From Clostridiaceae bacterium OM02-2AC (GTDB lineage Bacteria > Bacillota_I > Bacilli_A > Erysipelotrichales > Erysipelotrichaceae): DNA of 64,000 bases. The notes below the pieces were generated by a model. That model searched no databases, was not told the DNA's origin, and saw nothing but the letters and a program-made list of their open reading frames with translations. A program made the position numbers and the translations under genes. The DNA lies in the NCBI GenBank assembly GCA_003481775.1, contig QULU01000018.1:1-64000 (forward strand), in the 5' to 3' direction. Below, piece after piece: positions 38,859 through 47,823 of the stretch. Every line of letters starts with the position of its first letter. Positions within the stretch are counted from its first letter, which is position 1.

Positions 38859-39734
38859 GTGGTATTAAACTTTATTCGAGGCTTCTGTATGGCGCTGGCA
38901 GATAGTGTTCCCGGGGTTTCCGGAGGAACGATTGCATTTCTGCTCGGCTTTTATGATAAATTCATCGGTTCACTGGATGCGCTGATGAGCGGGAATATGC
39001 AGCAGAAAAAAGAGGCAGTCATCTTTCTGCTGAAGCTGGGAATCGGCTGGATCGTCGGCTTCCTTATGGCGGTATCTGTGCTCGCCAGCATCTTTCATAC
39101 ACAGATTTATGCCATATCCTCTCTGTTTATGGGATTTATTCTATTTGCGATTCCAATCGTGATACGGGAAGAAAAGGAAAACATGAGGCTCAATGTACCA
39201 AGCATTATAGCGCTTTTTGTCGGTATCGCCGTCGTTGCATTGATCACCTATTTCAATCCGGTCGCAGGCAGCGGCTCCAGTGTCAATCTGGCAAAGCTGG
39301 ATATCGGTTTAATCGTCTACGTCTTTATTTCTGCGATGTTTGCGATTTCCGCAATGGTTCTGCCGGGGATCAGCGGTTCCACACTGCTGCTGATTTTTGG
39401 GCTGTATGTTCCGATTATCTCTGCAATCAAAGCCTTGATGGGATTTGATTTCTCCTATGTGCCGATTTTGTTTGTCTTCGGGTTGGGAATCATAACCGGC
39501 GTGATTACCGTTGTGCGGCTGATTAAGTTTGCGCTGGAAAAGCACCGCAGTATCATGGTCTTTCTGATTATCGGAATGATGCTCGGCTCCTTCTATGCAA
39601 TTATCATGGGACCGCAGACACTGGAAACTCCACAGGCTCCCCTCAGCCTTGAAACCTTTGAAATTCTCTGGTTCATCATCGGCGGTGCCATCATCTTCGG
39701 ACTTCAGAAAATGAAGGATTTCAGTGAGAAATAA
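38859..39734 (+). CDS. DUF368 membrane protein
   Basis: 291 residues from GTG 38859, chosen because AAAGGAAGG sits 9 bases upstream and family members begin at this point. Two copies of the family motif are seen: SVPGVSGGTIAFLLGFYD and MVLPGISGSTLLLIFGLY, suggesting an internal duplication. Eight or more membrane segments. DUF368 proteins have been proposed to flip polyprenyl-phosphate carrier lipids; this is from memory of the family. Confidence 0.9.
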   Translation: MVLNFIRGFCMALADSVPGVSGGTIAFLLGFYDKFIGSLDALMSGNMQQKKEAVIFLLKLGIGWIVGFLMAVSVLASIFHTQIYAISSLFMGFILFAIPIVIREEKENMRLNVPSIIALFVGIAVVALITYFNPVAGSGSSVNLAKLDIGLIVYVFISAMFAISAMVLPGISGSTLLLIFGLYVPIISAIKALMGFDFSYVPILFVFGLGIITGVITVVRLIKFALEKHRSIMVFLIIGMMLGSFYAIIMGPQTLETPQAPLSLETFEILWFIIGGAIIFGLQKMKDFSEK

Positions 39735-39742
39735 GCTTCTAC

Positions 39743-39768
39743 AGGACAGCTGCTGCTGTTCTTTTTTT
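39743..39768 (+). terminator. Terminator of the DUF368 gene
   Basis: AGGACAGC and GCTGTTCT (one wobble), followed by T run. Confidence 0.75.
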
Positions 39769-39843
39769 TATATTGCCACGGTATTTTTCAGACAAGTCCT
39801 ATCGTTTGTGCTATCATAACAGTATATGGAAAAGAGTGATACG

Positions 39844-40602
39844 ATGGAGATAACACATATTCGTAAATCCTTTGGAAGCAATGTGGTTTTACAGGATGTT
39901 TCGCTTCCGCTGATACCGGGAAAATGCATTGCAATCTGCGGGCACAACGGCTGCGGAAAAAGCACCCTTTTGAATGCTGTGGCAGGCTTTTTACGAATCG
40001 ACAGCGGAGAGCTGCAGCTTCATAATGCTGTTTTGCAATATATACCGGATCATTTTTTCACGACCCGCATGAATGCCCGTGATTTTCTGATGCATATGGG
40101 TGCCATACAGGGAATGGATGCAGATACAGCACGAGCTGTCATTTGGGAATATACGCATAAATTTTTTATGGATGACCTGTTGAAAACTCCGATGCAGTAT
40201 CTGTCAAAGGGAAGCCTGCAAAAGGTGGCAGTGATACAGGCACTGCTGCAGACACCTGATATTCTGTTGATGGATGAGCCGCTTAACGGACAGGATGCCG
40301 CCTCCCAAAGGGTCTTCATCGAGCTGATGGAGGAGCTGAAGGAAAAAGACGTATGCATCCTTATGGCCGTGCATGAGCAGCGCCTGATTAAGGAGGCTGC
40401 GGATATCGTATATGAGCTGCAGGATGGTGTATTGCGGCCGATCGCTTCACTGCCTGTCATGGAACAGGTATATGTGCATTTCAGCAGACAGCAGGAGGAA
40501 AAGAAGCTTGTCTGTGCAAAAGAGGAAAGCGATGCCTGTATTCAGCAGTATCTGATGCAGGGCTGGCATCTGGAGGAGCTTCATCATGAAAACAATCTTT
40601 GA
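39844..40602 (+). CDS. ABC transporter ATP-binding protein
   Basis: 252 residues from ATG 39844 (39826 is a possible alternative). Walker A GHNGCGKST, Walker B ILLMDEPLNGQD, switch VHEQ in place of the common H-loop context. The signature is LSKGSLQK rather than LSGGQ, a variant seen in exporters of the bacitracin/antibiotic-resistance type. It overlaps the start of the permease gene by 17 bases. Confidence 0.85.
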   Translation: MEITHIRKSFGSNVVLQDVSLPLIPGKCIAICGHNGCGKSTLLNAVAGFLRIDSGELQLHNAVLQYIPDHFFTTRMNARDFLMHMGAIQGMDADTARAVIWEYTHKFFMDDLLKTPMQYLSKGSLQKVAVIQALLQTPDILLMDEPLNGQDAASQRVFIELMEELKEKDVCILMAVHEQRLIKEAADIVYELQDGVLRPIASLPVMEQVYVHFSRQQEEKKLVCAKEESDACIQQYLMQGWHLEELHHENNL

Positions 40603-41317
40603 GCTCAACCGTTACTACATACGCAGAACCCTGACCTCAACCAGACTGGTTATGCCGCTGGTGGTTACCGTTGTCTTCTGCGGCATCTTTTATAATGAGA
40701 ATGGAATCAATCCCTACAGCAGCTTTGCGGCAACCATCATGCTGTCCTTCGCCATCGTGGGCTGGAGCGTGCATGTGCTGCAGAAGCAGGAGGCGCTGGA
40801 GGAACAGATTTTGATTCTGCAATGCAGGGGAAATGCACTGCTGTATTACGGCAGCCGCCTGTTCTTCTTTTTCCTGTGCGATTTGTTTATCAGCTTCTTC
40901 ATTCTCCTTATTCCCTGTCTGTTTTATCTGGTCAATGGGCCATCCTTTACACTGTATCCCATCCATGCGGATATGCTGATTGGGTATTTTGCCCTGCATG
41001 TCAGTGCCGGCCTATGCGGTGGTATGATGATTTCACTTCTGCACCCGCGCATTGTTTCCAACCAGAAGCTGGCACTGCCCCTTGCCTGTATGCTCATCAT
41101 AGCCGCTATGACGTTTTCTGCGCTGCTGCAGGATATGCAGCTGCCCAAAATATTTGCCTGTGTATTTCCACCGGTTTCCGATATCAGTATCCAAAGCGCA
41201 AAATGGACACAGCTGCCCATGAGGGAAACAGGCCTATACACCTTGCAGATGCTGCTTTATGCCGCAGTTTATGCAAGCGTGCAGGTACGCATATTGATGA
41301 AGCGAAAATTCGGATGA
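40586..41317 (+). CDS. ABC transporter membrane subunit
   Basis: 243 residues with about six membrane segments and no substrate-binding or ATPase motif. It overlaps the ATP-binding protein gene by 17 bases and is translated with it, so it is most likely the permease of that transporter. Family not recognised in detail. Confidence 0.75.
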   Translation: MKTIFELNRYYIRRTLTSTRLVMPLVVTVVFCGIFYNENGINPYSSFAATIMLSFAIVGWSVHVLQKQEALEEQILILQCRGNALLYYGSRLFFFFLCDLFISFFILLIPCLFYLVNGPSFTLYPIHADMLIGYFALHVSAGLCGGMMISLLHPRIVSNQKLALPLACMLIIAAMTFSALLQDMQLPKIFACVFPPVSDISIQSAKWTQLPMRETGLYTLQMLLYAAVYASVQVRILMKRKFG

Positions 41318-41409
41318 TCCCTTGCTGTGTGCCCAGATCATATCAAAGCTGATTCAAAAAGAGGAAGGCTCACTTGCAGACCTTCCTTTCTTCTCGCATA
41401 TCAGCATTA

Positions 41410-41805
41410 CTACTTCATAAAATATTTCAATCGCCGCTTCAAGCCCTCCAGCTCCTCTTCTGTTTTCAAAATACAGAATATCCGCTCGGGATGCTCCCTG
41501 CTTTCCACGATGGAAATCATATCCCCTCTTTGCAGGGTATTCCCTGCGTCTTCAAAGAAACGCTCCAAACGCTCTCTTGTATTCTCGTAAAGCTCCGTAT
41601 AATACAAGACAGAGGGAGAGGTTCTCGGACAGCCGAACACTCGCTGCATGGCCTCATAGGTTGTCAGCCAGACATTCCCGCTCTTTTTAATTTCATGCGG
41701 CTCAAACCGTCCGCGCTCGACTGCCTTACGAATGGTTTTTCCATCCGCCAATCCCCATTTATCCGCTGCCTCTGTAAATGTCAGCACCTCATCCAGATTG
41801 ATCAT
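41410..41805 (-). CDS. Helix-turn-helix protein of unknown target
   Basis: 131 residues. The N-terminal half (LTFTEAADKWGLADGKTIRKAVERGRF) is an excisionase-like HTH, followed by KSGNVWLTTYEAMQRVFG, a pattern seen in small Firmicute HTH proteins sometimes paired with toxins. No partner toxin is adjacent. Start ATG 41805 follows GGGAGGG. It is divergent from the orphan PTS IIB gene and could bind the palindrome at 41961. Confidence 0.8.
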   Translation of the reverse strand: MINLDEVLTFTEAADKWGLADGKTIRKAVERGRFEPHEIKKSGNVWLTTYEAMQRVFGCPRTSPSVLYYTELYENTRERLERFFEDAGNTLQRGDMISIVESREHPERIFCILKTEEELEGLKRRLKYFMK

Positions 41806-41952
41806 ACATTCCCTCCCTGATCGTACAGAATATCCGTTCTGCTTGTTTCTACTTTGATTTCCTGTCTTGTCACACTCTTTTCCTATTATACGATAATTCC
41901 ATGGGATTGTATATGTTTCCTGAATCCGCTTTCCTTTTTGCTATTCCTGTGA

Positions 41953-41958
41953 TACAAT
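41953..41958 (+). promoter_or_regulatory. -10 element of the PTS IIB gene
   Basis: TACAAT lies directly before the 41961 palindrome; no clear -35 is seen at 17 bases upstream, as expected of an activator-dependent or weak promoter. Confidence 0.45.
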
Positions 41959-41960
41959 GA

Positions 41961-41978
41961 TGTCGCTAAATAGCGACA
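41961..41978. promoter_or_regulatory. Perfect palindromic operator before the PTS IIB gene
   Basis: TGTCGCTA-AA-TAGCGACA, two perfect 8-base arms around AA, between the -10 element and the AAGGAGG ribosome binding site. A regulator bound here would block transcription start. Confidence 0.65.
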
Positions 41979-41992
41979 CGAAGGAGGAGCTT

Positions 41993-42418
41993 ATGTTACG
42001 AATGGTTATCTGTTGCGGTGGGGGCATGTCTTCCAGCGTTATCTCTGTACAAGTTAAAAAAGCAATACAGGAGAAGGGCTGGGAGGATGAAATATCGGTT
42101 GCCTTCATGCCCCTTGTATTTCTTGAAAAGCATCAGGAGGAATTTGATATTGCAATGCTCTGTCCGCATACGATGTATTATGCACAGCAAATGACAGACA
42201 AGAACAAAATCCAGCTTCCCCTGTATGTAATCCCTGCACGCCTATATGGTTCGATGAATTTGGAATACCTGCGTGAGGATGCAGAGGATATTCTGGAAAT
42301 CTATGCCAAAACAAAAGAGAATCCACTGCATTTTCCCGGAGAGAAATTTCTGGAGGTCAAACGAAACACCTCCCATCGCCGCTGGATCAAAAAGCATCCG
42401 CAGGCTGTGCAGGACTGA
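41993..42418 (+). CDS. Orphan PTS lactose/cellobiose-type EIIB-like protein
   Basis: 141 residues from ATG 41993, 4 bases after AAGGAGG. The start MVICCGGGMSSSVIS carries the phosphocysteine loop of the lactose/cellobiose IIB fold, and the remainder is a small alpha/beta domain with a longer than usual C-terminal tail ending in basic residues. No EIIA or EIIC gene is near, so it may be a regulatory or moonlighting IIB. Confidence 0.75.
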   Translation: MLRMVICCGGGMSSSVISVQVKKAIQEKGWEDEISVAFMPLVFLEKHQEEFDIAMLCPHTMYYAQQMTDKNKIQLPLYVIPARLYGSMNLEYLREDAEDILEIYAKTKENPLHFPGEKFLEVKRNTSHRRWIKKHPQAVQD

Positions 42419-42606
42419 CTCTGTGCACGGACCGAAACACAAAAAGCATGGTAGTGTCCACCATGCGATCGGCGCGTGCTGCCATGATTTTCTGAAATCA
42501 GAAGCTTTCAGCTGCGTTGCAAGCTGCAGCAAAAGAGCTTCTTTTTTTCTCACATATGCTGCTTTATTTCTTTATCTAAGCCTGCTTCGGCAAAACGCAT
42601 CGGCTT

Positions 42607-43464
42607 CTAGTCGTTTACGATACTTTTCTGCTTATACAGGGTGATGATGATTTCAAACAGCAGCGCTGTCGTAAAGATTGCCAGTACACACAGCCCCACG
42701 GTACCATAGCCGCCGCTTCTTTGATAGGAATTCAAAATGGAGCCAATCGTCCCCGGAACACCAACCGCAGGACCGATGATTACCGCAGCTGCGAAATTCA
42801 TTTCACTGCGCATGGCAATCCAGGATAAAAGCTTTGTAAAGGATACCGGGATGACAGCACTCCATACGATCTGCCACCAGCTTCCTCCACTTGCCTTCAT
42901 CGCCTCCATCGCACCCGGATCAACCTCCTCAAAGGCTTCGGAATACGATTTGATGAAATAGGCAACACTGTGAAAGCTCATCCCTACAATGGCAGTGGTA
43001 GCGGTTAATCCGAAGCCGGATATAAAGATCAGCACCCAGATAATTGTCGGTACGGCACGAATCAGCCCTGCAAAGCCGCGTACCGTACTGCAAATCCATG
43101 GATGCGAAAGATTACGGGCTGCCAAAAGTCCCAGCAGGAGTCCGATACATGCCCCGATAATCGTCGTGACAAAGGCAAGGGCTATTGTATTGATCAGACT
43201 GGTGAATACCTCCATCGCCGTTTTTTGTGTAACGGCAGTGAAGTCCAGAAAGCTGCTTAGATACGTAGCAAGCAGCTGTGGCCGTACCTGATCCCATCGA
43301 TAGGGGCAGATGAGCAGGACAAAATAGAGAAAGACAAACGCAAAGACAAGCACCACACTCCAGGACAACAGGCGTGAGGTATCCTTTCTGCGCAGGATAT
43401 AGCGCCCCTTTTTCTTTTTTTTCAGTGCCGGTGCCCCAGGGGAGGTCAGTGTATATGTTTCCAT
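42607..43464 (-). CDS. phnE: Phosphonate-type ABC transporter permease
   Basis: 285 residues, six membrane segments, with the EAA-like loop EAFEEVDPGAMEAMKASGG that docks the ATPase. Its start overlaps the stop of the preceding permease (TAATG), so translation is coupled. Last gene of the phnDCEE operon. Confidence 0.9.
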   Translation of the reverse strand: METYTLTSPGAPALKKKKKGRYILRRKDTSRLLSWSVVLVFAFVFLYFVLLICPYRWDQVRPQLLATYLSSFLDFTAVTQKTAMEVFTSLINTIALAFVTTIIGACIGLLLGLLAARNLSHPWICSTVRGFAGLIRAVPTIIWVLIFISGFGLTATTAIVGMSFHSVAYFIKSYSEAFEEVDPGAMEAMKASGGSWWQIVWSAVIPVSFTKLLSWIAMRSEMNFAAAVIIGPAVGVPGTIGSILNSYQRSGGYGTVGLCVLAIFTTALLFEIIITLYKQKSIVND

Positions 43465-44252
43465 TAGATAATCCTCTTTCTAATCTGTGCAGATATTTGA
43501 TCCGTGATAATCACCGTGATAATAATCAGCAGAATGCAGGATGCCATCAGCTGATACCCCGTATAGCCGATATACAGTCCTCCCTGATAAATACTCATCA
43601 GATACCCAATCCCGCCCCCGGCAAGCATGCCGACTACCGTAGCACTTCGGATATTGTTTTCCGCCGCATACAGTGTCCAGGAAATCAGAGATGGCATGGT
43701 TTCCGGAATAACAGCATGTACGACAATCTGCCAGTAGCCAGCACCGGTTGCCTCCAGAGCCTTGATGCAGCTGGCATTTGTTTCGTCAATGGAATCCGCA
43801 AAGGAGCGGGTCAAAAAGCCATAGGAGATAATGCATAAGACGAGGAAGCCGAGAAAATCACCGTACCACAGCAGTGGAAGCAACAGAACCGCCCAGACAG
43901 CCTCCGGAATATTTCTGGTCAAGGACGCAAGAGCGCGAACCATATATTTCAGCACCCGATAGCGGGAGGTTTTGCTGGAGATGGCCAGCGAGGAGAAGAA
44001 GGCAAGAAGCATGCCGACAAACGCTCCGGCAATGGATATCACGATGGTGATCCAAAGCTGATACAGCTGTTCACGCAGCTGTGAAAAGTCCATCGGAAGA
44101 TACGTTTTTGTAAAGCGCACAACGGATACCTGAAAGTTTGAAAGAATGAGACCCCAGTCAATTTCCAGACGCCAGGTACACAGTGCCAGCAGAATAATGA
44201 TAACAGCAGCATATACGCCCAGAGACCATCTTTTTTTCGTAAAATAGCTCAT
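43464..44252 (-). CDS. phnE: Phosphonate-type ABC transporter permease (first of pair)
   Basis: 262 residues, six membrane segments, docking loop DSIDETNASCIKALEATGAG. It shares family with the next gene and forms the heterodimeric channel. It overlaps phnC by 4 bases. Confidence 0.9.
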   Translation of the reverse strand: MSYFTKKRWSLGVYAAVIIILLALCTWRLEIDWGLILSNFQVSVVRFTKTYLPMDFSQLREQLYQLWITIVISIAGAFVGMLLAFFSSLAISSKTSRYRVLKYMVRALASLTRNIPEAVWAVLLLPLLWYGDFLGFLVLCIISYGFLTRSFADSIDETNASCIKALEATGAGYWQIVVHAVIPETMPSLISWTLYAAENNIRSATVVGMLAGGGIGYLMSIYQGGLYIGYTGYQLMASCILLIIITVIITDQISAQIRKRII

Positions 44253-45037
44253 GCCTTCACCTCCTCCACCTTACTAATCAGCTCCTTCATAGGGACGCCG
44301 TAAATCTTTTCAATTACATCACTTCCCAGCTCCTGCGGTTTTCCATTGAAAACGATGCTACCCTGATGCATACCGATAATGCGGTCCGAATAGTGCAGCG
44401 CAACATCCACCTGATGCAGATTCACAATGCAGGGAATTCGCATGCTTGTGGTAATCGCCTTTAAATGCTCCATAATCACCTTGCTGGACTGCGGGTCCAA
44501 AGAAGCGATTGGTTCATCGCATAGCATAATTTTCGGATTCTGAATCAAAGCCCGTGCAATTCCGACACGCTGCTTCTGTCCACCGGAAAGATCACAGCAT
44601 TTATCATACAGCTTATCTCCCAGCCCCAGCATTTCCAAAAGCTTTGCGGCCTGTTCGATATCCTTTTGCGAATACATCCCCAGCGTACTTTTCCATGTCG
44701 GATAATAGCCAAGTCTTCCATGAAGTACATTCTCCAGAACATTCAAACGATACACCAGATTGTAATGCTGAAATATCATACCGATATTACGGCGGATATC
44801 CTTGATCTGCCGTTTATTTGCACTCGTTACCTCATAATTGAGAAACTGAATACTGCCCTCACTCACATCGATCATCCGATTGATACAGCGCAGCAATGTA
44901 CTTTTCCCTGAACCGCTTGGTCCAATGATCGAAATCAGCTCTCCCTCATGCACTTCAAAGCTGGCATGACGCAGGGCCTGAACCGCATTGTCTTCATATG
45001 TCTTTGAAACGTTTTGAACACGTAATATATCACTCAT
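44249..45037 (-). CDS. phnC: Phosphonate-type ABC transporter ATP-binding protein
   Basis: 262 residues. Walker A GPSGSGKSTLLRC, signature LSGGQKQRVGIA, Walker B IMLCDEPIASLD. Energises uptake with the two permeases. RBS AGGTGG before ATG 45037. It is separated from phnD by 296 bases that contain a repeat hairpin acting as a likely internal attenuator. Confidence 0.93.
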   Translation of the reverse strand: MSDILRVQNVSKTYEDNAVQALRHASFEVHEGELISIIGPSGSGKSTLLRCINRMIDVSEGSIQFLNYEVTSANKRQIKDIRRNIGMIFQHYNLVYRLNVLENVLHGRLGYYPTWKSTLGMYSQKDIEQAAKLLEMLGLGDKLYDKCCDLSGGQKQRVGIARALIQNPKIMLCDEPIASLDPQSSKVIMEHLKAITTSMRIPCIVNLHQVDVALHYSDRIIGMHQGSIVFNGKPQELGSDVIEKIYGVPMKELISKVEEVKA

Positions 45038-45214
45038 TCACAATACCACCTTTTCTTTTTTATACCACATGGTTATTGTACTCTGGGTTTAACCGGTGTG
45101 TGTTAAGTGGCTGTTAAGCCTTCGTAATCCTTTCTTTAACGAAGAAAGGCACCGGTTTGCTTTCTGACATTGCCGGTTGTATGGATCGCCCCGTCTGTTA
45201 AGCACGGCGTTAAA

Positions 45215-45287
45215 CAGCTGCGAGTGTCTATGAAAAAGAGAATCCAGCCGCTATCGTTGTATACAAGAGCATTGGATTCCCTTTTTT
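45215..45287. repeat. Palindromic intergenic repeat, copy 4, between phnD and phnC
   Basis: Inner arms GAGAATCCA and TGGATTCCC enclose the loop with CTATCGTTG. Left flank is GTGTCTATGAAAAAGAG as in the other copies. On the minus strand the stem is followed by CTTTTTC, so it can act as a partial terminator within the operon, keeping phnD expression above that of the membrane genes. Confidence 0.65.
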
Positions 45288-45333
45288 CAATTTGATTTCG
45301 TATTCCCGTAAGCCGCATACCTTTTGTATACGC

Positions 45334-46320
45334 CTACTGATCCTGATACATATCCAGAATAAACTGATAGCGGGAAATGTCGGTTTTGAAGAATTTGAAG
45401 GTCGCAGGATCCTCCTCTGCCTCAAAGAAGAAGCCCTTTTCCTGATCGAAGAAATCCTTGTTTTTTGCGTTATCCGCTGTCAGGTTCACAAAGTGATCCG
45501 TCAGCTTACTGATTTCCTCTTCATTCAGTGCCGCGGTATTTACCCAGAGCGGTCCGTTTGGAACGAAGGTCGTATCCAGTATTTCCAGCTGCTCCTTGAA
45601 GCTGTCGCCATACGTACAGCAGAAAGCCCCTGCATATACCTTGTCATTTACCAGCAGCTGCACTGCACCCTGATGATCTCCTCCGTTTTGTACCTCAGAG
45701 AAAATACCTCCCTCGGCCTCATTTTTAATATTGATCTGTTCCTTTTTGGTCACGGTTTTATCACCATCCGGTCCAAACAGCTTCCAGAACGCCGTTGTCG
45801 GTACCAGACATCCGGAGGTAGAGGTCGGAGATACAAATCCGAAGGATTTTCCCTTCAGTGACTTCAGCTTTTCATCCCGACTCATTCCCTGAAAATCAGC
45901 CGCATGCTTTTTATTCGTCGCAATATAGGCATTATAACCGCTCTTTTCCGGATCACCGTTGGGTCCATAGGACAGTATCGGCTGAATCTTATCATCCTTC
46001 ATATAGGAAGCCGCAAATGTTGCGCCGCTCTCCCATGCAATCTGTGCAGTCCCAGATACCATTGCCTCCATAACTGCATTGTAATTGTCCAGCTTTGCGA
46101 TTTTCACATTGTAGCTATCACCCAGAGCCACCTGTACCTCTTCCTTCAGCATATGGAAAGCCTCACTGCTGCGTTCTGCATTTTCATCCTCATTCGGCAA
46201 AAAGGCGATTGTAATATCCTTTTTCTCCCCGCTACCGCTGTTATCCTTTCCAGAGCTGCAGCCAGCCAGCATACTGCAGGATAAGAGCGCTGCCATGCAT
46301 AGATTCACCATCTTTTTCAT
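45334..46320 (-). CDS. phnD: Phosphonate-type ABC transporter substrate-binding lipoprotein
   Basis: 328 residues from ATG 46320 (RBS AAGGAG). Signal peptide ending in lipobox SMLAGC (cysteine near residue 20), so it is anchored outside the membrane. The PhnD signature TIAFLPNEDENAER opens the mature domain. First gene of the operon phnD-phnC-phnE-phnE, which imports phosphonate, phosphite or related organophosphorus compounds. No C-P lyase or phosphonatase gene occurs in the window. Confidence 0.92.
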   Translation of the reverse strand: MKKMVNLCMAALLSCSMLAGCSSGKDNSGSGEKKDITIAFLPNEDENAERSSEAFHMLKEEVQVALGDSYNVKIAKLDNYNAVMEAMVSGTAQIAWESGATFAASYMKDDKIQPILSYGPNGDPEKSGYNAYIATNKKHAADFQGMSRDEKLKSLKGKSFGFVSPTSTSGCLVPTTAFWKLFGPDGDKTVTKKEQINIKNEAEGGIFSEVQNGGDHQGAVQLLVNDKVYAGAFCCTYGDSFKEQLEILDTTFVPNGPLWVNTAALNEEEISKLTDHFVNLTADNAKNKDFFDQEKGFFFEAEEDPATFKFFKTDISRYQFILDMYQDQ

Positions 46321-46411
46321 CACTGATTCTTCTCCTTTTATCATTGTTCATGCTTTCTCAGCACATGCATATGATAAAGCTTTTTGGCAGGGAATTTGTG
46401 AATGCCGGGTA

Positions 46412-46436
46412 AACAAATTGTTATATTTCAAACAAT
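46412..46436. promoter_or_regulatory. Possible GntR operator between the regulator and phnD
   Basis: AACAAATTGTT followed by ATATTTCA and AACAAT gives repeated ATTGTT/AACAAT half-sites, overlapping the end of the regulator gene and lying upstream of phnD. Confidence 0.4.
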
Positions 46437-47140
46437 CAAAGGCGGAAAATGAACTTATCTCCCCGATAGATAATGGTCGAAAGCTCCAATATTTCATTTG
46501 TTTTACGATCTCTGCTTACGCCCTTCAGCATGAGACAGGGGACGATTCCGCTGACCTTCATGTAGAGGCGCTCCTCTGTATTCAGTGTGGAAATGGTTAG
46601 CTGCGTATCCTCCGCGGCGATATCCTGAATGCCTCTGCCTTGGAAATATGCATACAAGCTCGGATTTTTCTGAAGACATTCCCTGATGTTGGGAAAGCTA
46701 TGTTCCCGCACATAGGAAATATGCATTGCCGCAGGCATATGATCCAGATATCTAAGCCGCTTCACACAGAGAACAGGCTCTTTCTGCGCCACCGATAGGC
46801 GCTCATGAATATCCTTGTGCCAGGCAATGCGCTCGCAGCTTACCAGGCGTGTAGAAAAACGGCCTGCCAATGGACTCATCTTCATGGAAAAGCTGTCTGT
46901 GGAGGACAGTACAAGCTCCACCTTTTCCAGATATCCCGCATAGTAATTGCCCTTGCCCTGCTGGGAGTATACATAGCCCATTTCCTTCAATCGGTCATAG
47001 GCCTTTCGTACTTCTATCCTTGTCAGATCAAAACGCTGTGCCAGCTCATGCTCGCTTGGAAGACGCTCATCCTTTTTATATGTCTGCTTCTGCATGTTCT
47101 CTAGAAGGTAATCCACCACCGGTTCCCAGCTTGTCATCAT
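46436..47140 (-). CDS. GntR-family regulator with UTRA domain
   Basis: 234 residues from ATG 47140 (RBS GGGAGG); the next ATG (47137) is equally possible. N-terminal winged HTH (LPSEHELAQRFDLTRIEVRKAYDRL), then a UTRA ligand domain, the layout of PhnF/FrlR-type regulators. It lies 116 bases upstream of phnD on the same strand, so it probably controls the phn transport operon. Confidence 0.9.
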   Translation of the reverse strand: MMTSWEPVVDYLLENMQKQTYKKDERLPSEHELAQRFDLTRIEVRKAYDRLKEMGYVYSQQGKGNYYAGYLEKVELVLSSTDSFSMKMSPLAGRFSTRLVSCERIAWHKDIHERLSVAQKEPVLCVKRLRYLDHMPAAMHISYVREHSFPNIRECLQKNPSLYAYFQGRGIQDIAAEDTQLTISTLNTEERLYMKVSGIVPCLMLKGVSRDRKTNEILELSTIIYRGDKFIFRL

Positions 47141-47313
47141 AACTTCACCTCCCTGATAGTTTATCATGGCATCATTGAAAACAGCATCGTTTTACAAAAT
47201 CTTAACCCGATACAAACAGAAGAAAAACAAAATGCTTTGCGTGGTGAACCACAGACTTCTCACTTCCTATATCAAACCGGAATATCTGCGCTATGCTTTG
47301 ATTATACAGGCAG

Positions 47314-47356
47314 AAAAAAAGAGGCACTCTTTCTATATCGTAGAAAGAAAAGCCTC
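47314..47356 (-). terminator. Terminator of the 47384 gene
   Basis: On the minus strand GAGGC and TTTCTA helices pair with TAGAAA and GCCTC around a small loop, followed by TTTTTTT. Confidence 0.75.
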
Positions 47357-47383
47357 ATTCTTATAGCCACAGCACAGCGCTGC

Positions 47384-47818
47384 TCAATATCCCTGATTTT
47401 TCAGAATCTGGTCAATCTGTTCTTTTTTATCGATTGAAAAAATCAGTGTACCGGAATGAATTCCCAGCTCATAATACAGCTGCAGATACCCATCCTGTTC
47501 CTTCTGCGTGATGAGCTTCCCCGGCTGCAAAGGAATTCTTCTTCCCTCTACATACAGGTGATCCTGTGTGATACCGCTTCTTCTCATTCCATACAGAATA
47601 CCAAGTGCCATCATAATGATCGCATACAGCAGCCGCTTCTCATTGAATAGATTTAAACTGCCAAGTATTAGAAAGGCGGCACAGAACATATAATTTGATT
47701 TCTTATAAACAGCATACACTGTTTCTTCCTGATGCATACGGTACAATAAGCGCAATGCCCATAGCAGCATCAAAAGCACCATTGCCACAAAGGCATACAT
47801 GATATATTCCAAGTACAT
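47384..47818 (-). CDS. Small membrane protein linked to NatAB-type transporter
   Basis: 144 residues with a long first membrane helix, a second hydrophobic pair in the middle and a soluble C-terminus ending IDKKEQIDQILKNQGY. The start at 47818 lies 5 bases after the end of the permease gene, so it belongs to its operon. Family not recognised. Confidence 0.7.
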   Translation of the reverse strand: MYLEYIMYAFVAMVLLMLLWALRLLYRMHQEETVYAVYKKSNYMFCAAFLILGSLNLFNEKRLLYAIIMMALGILYGMRRSGITQDHLYVEGRRIPLQPGKLITQKEQDGYLQLYYELGIHSGTLIFSIDKKEQIDQILKNQGY

Positions 47819-47823
47819 CGCCT

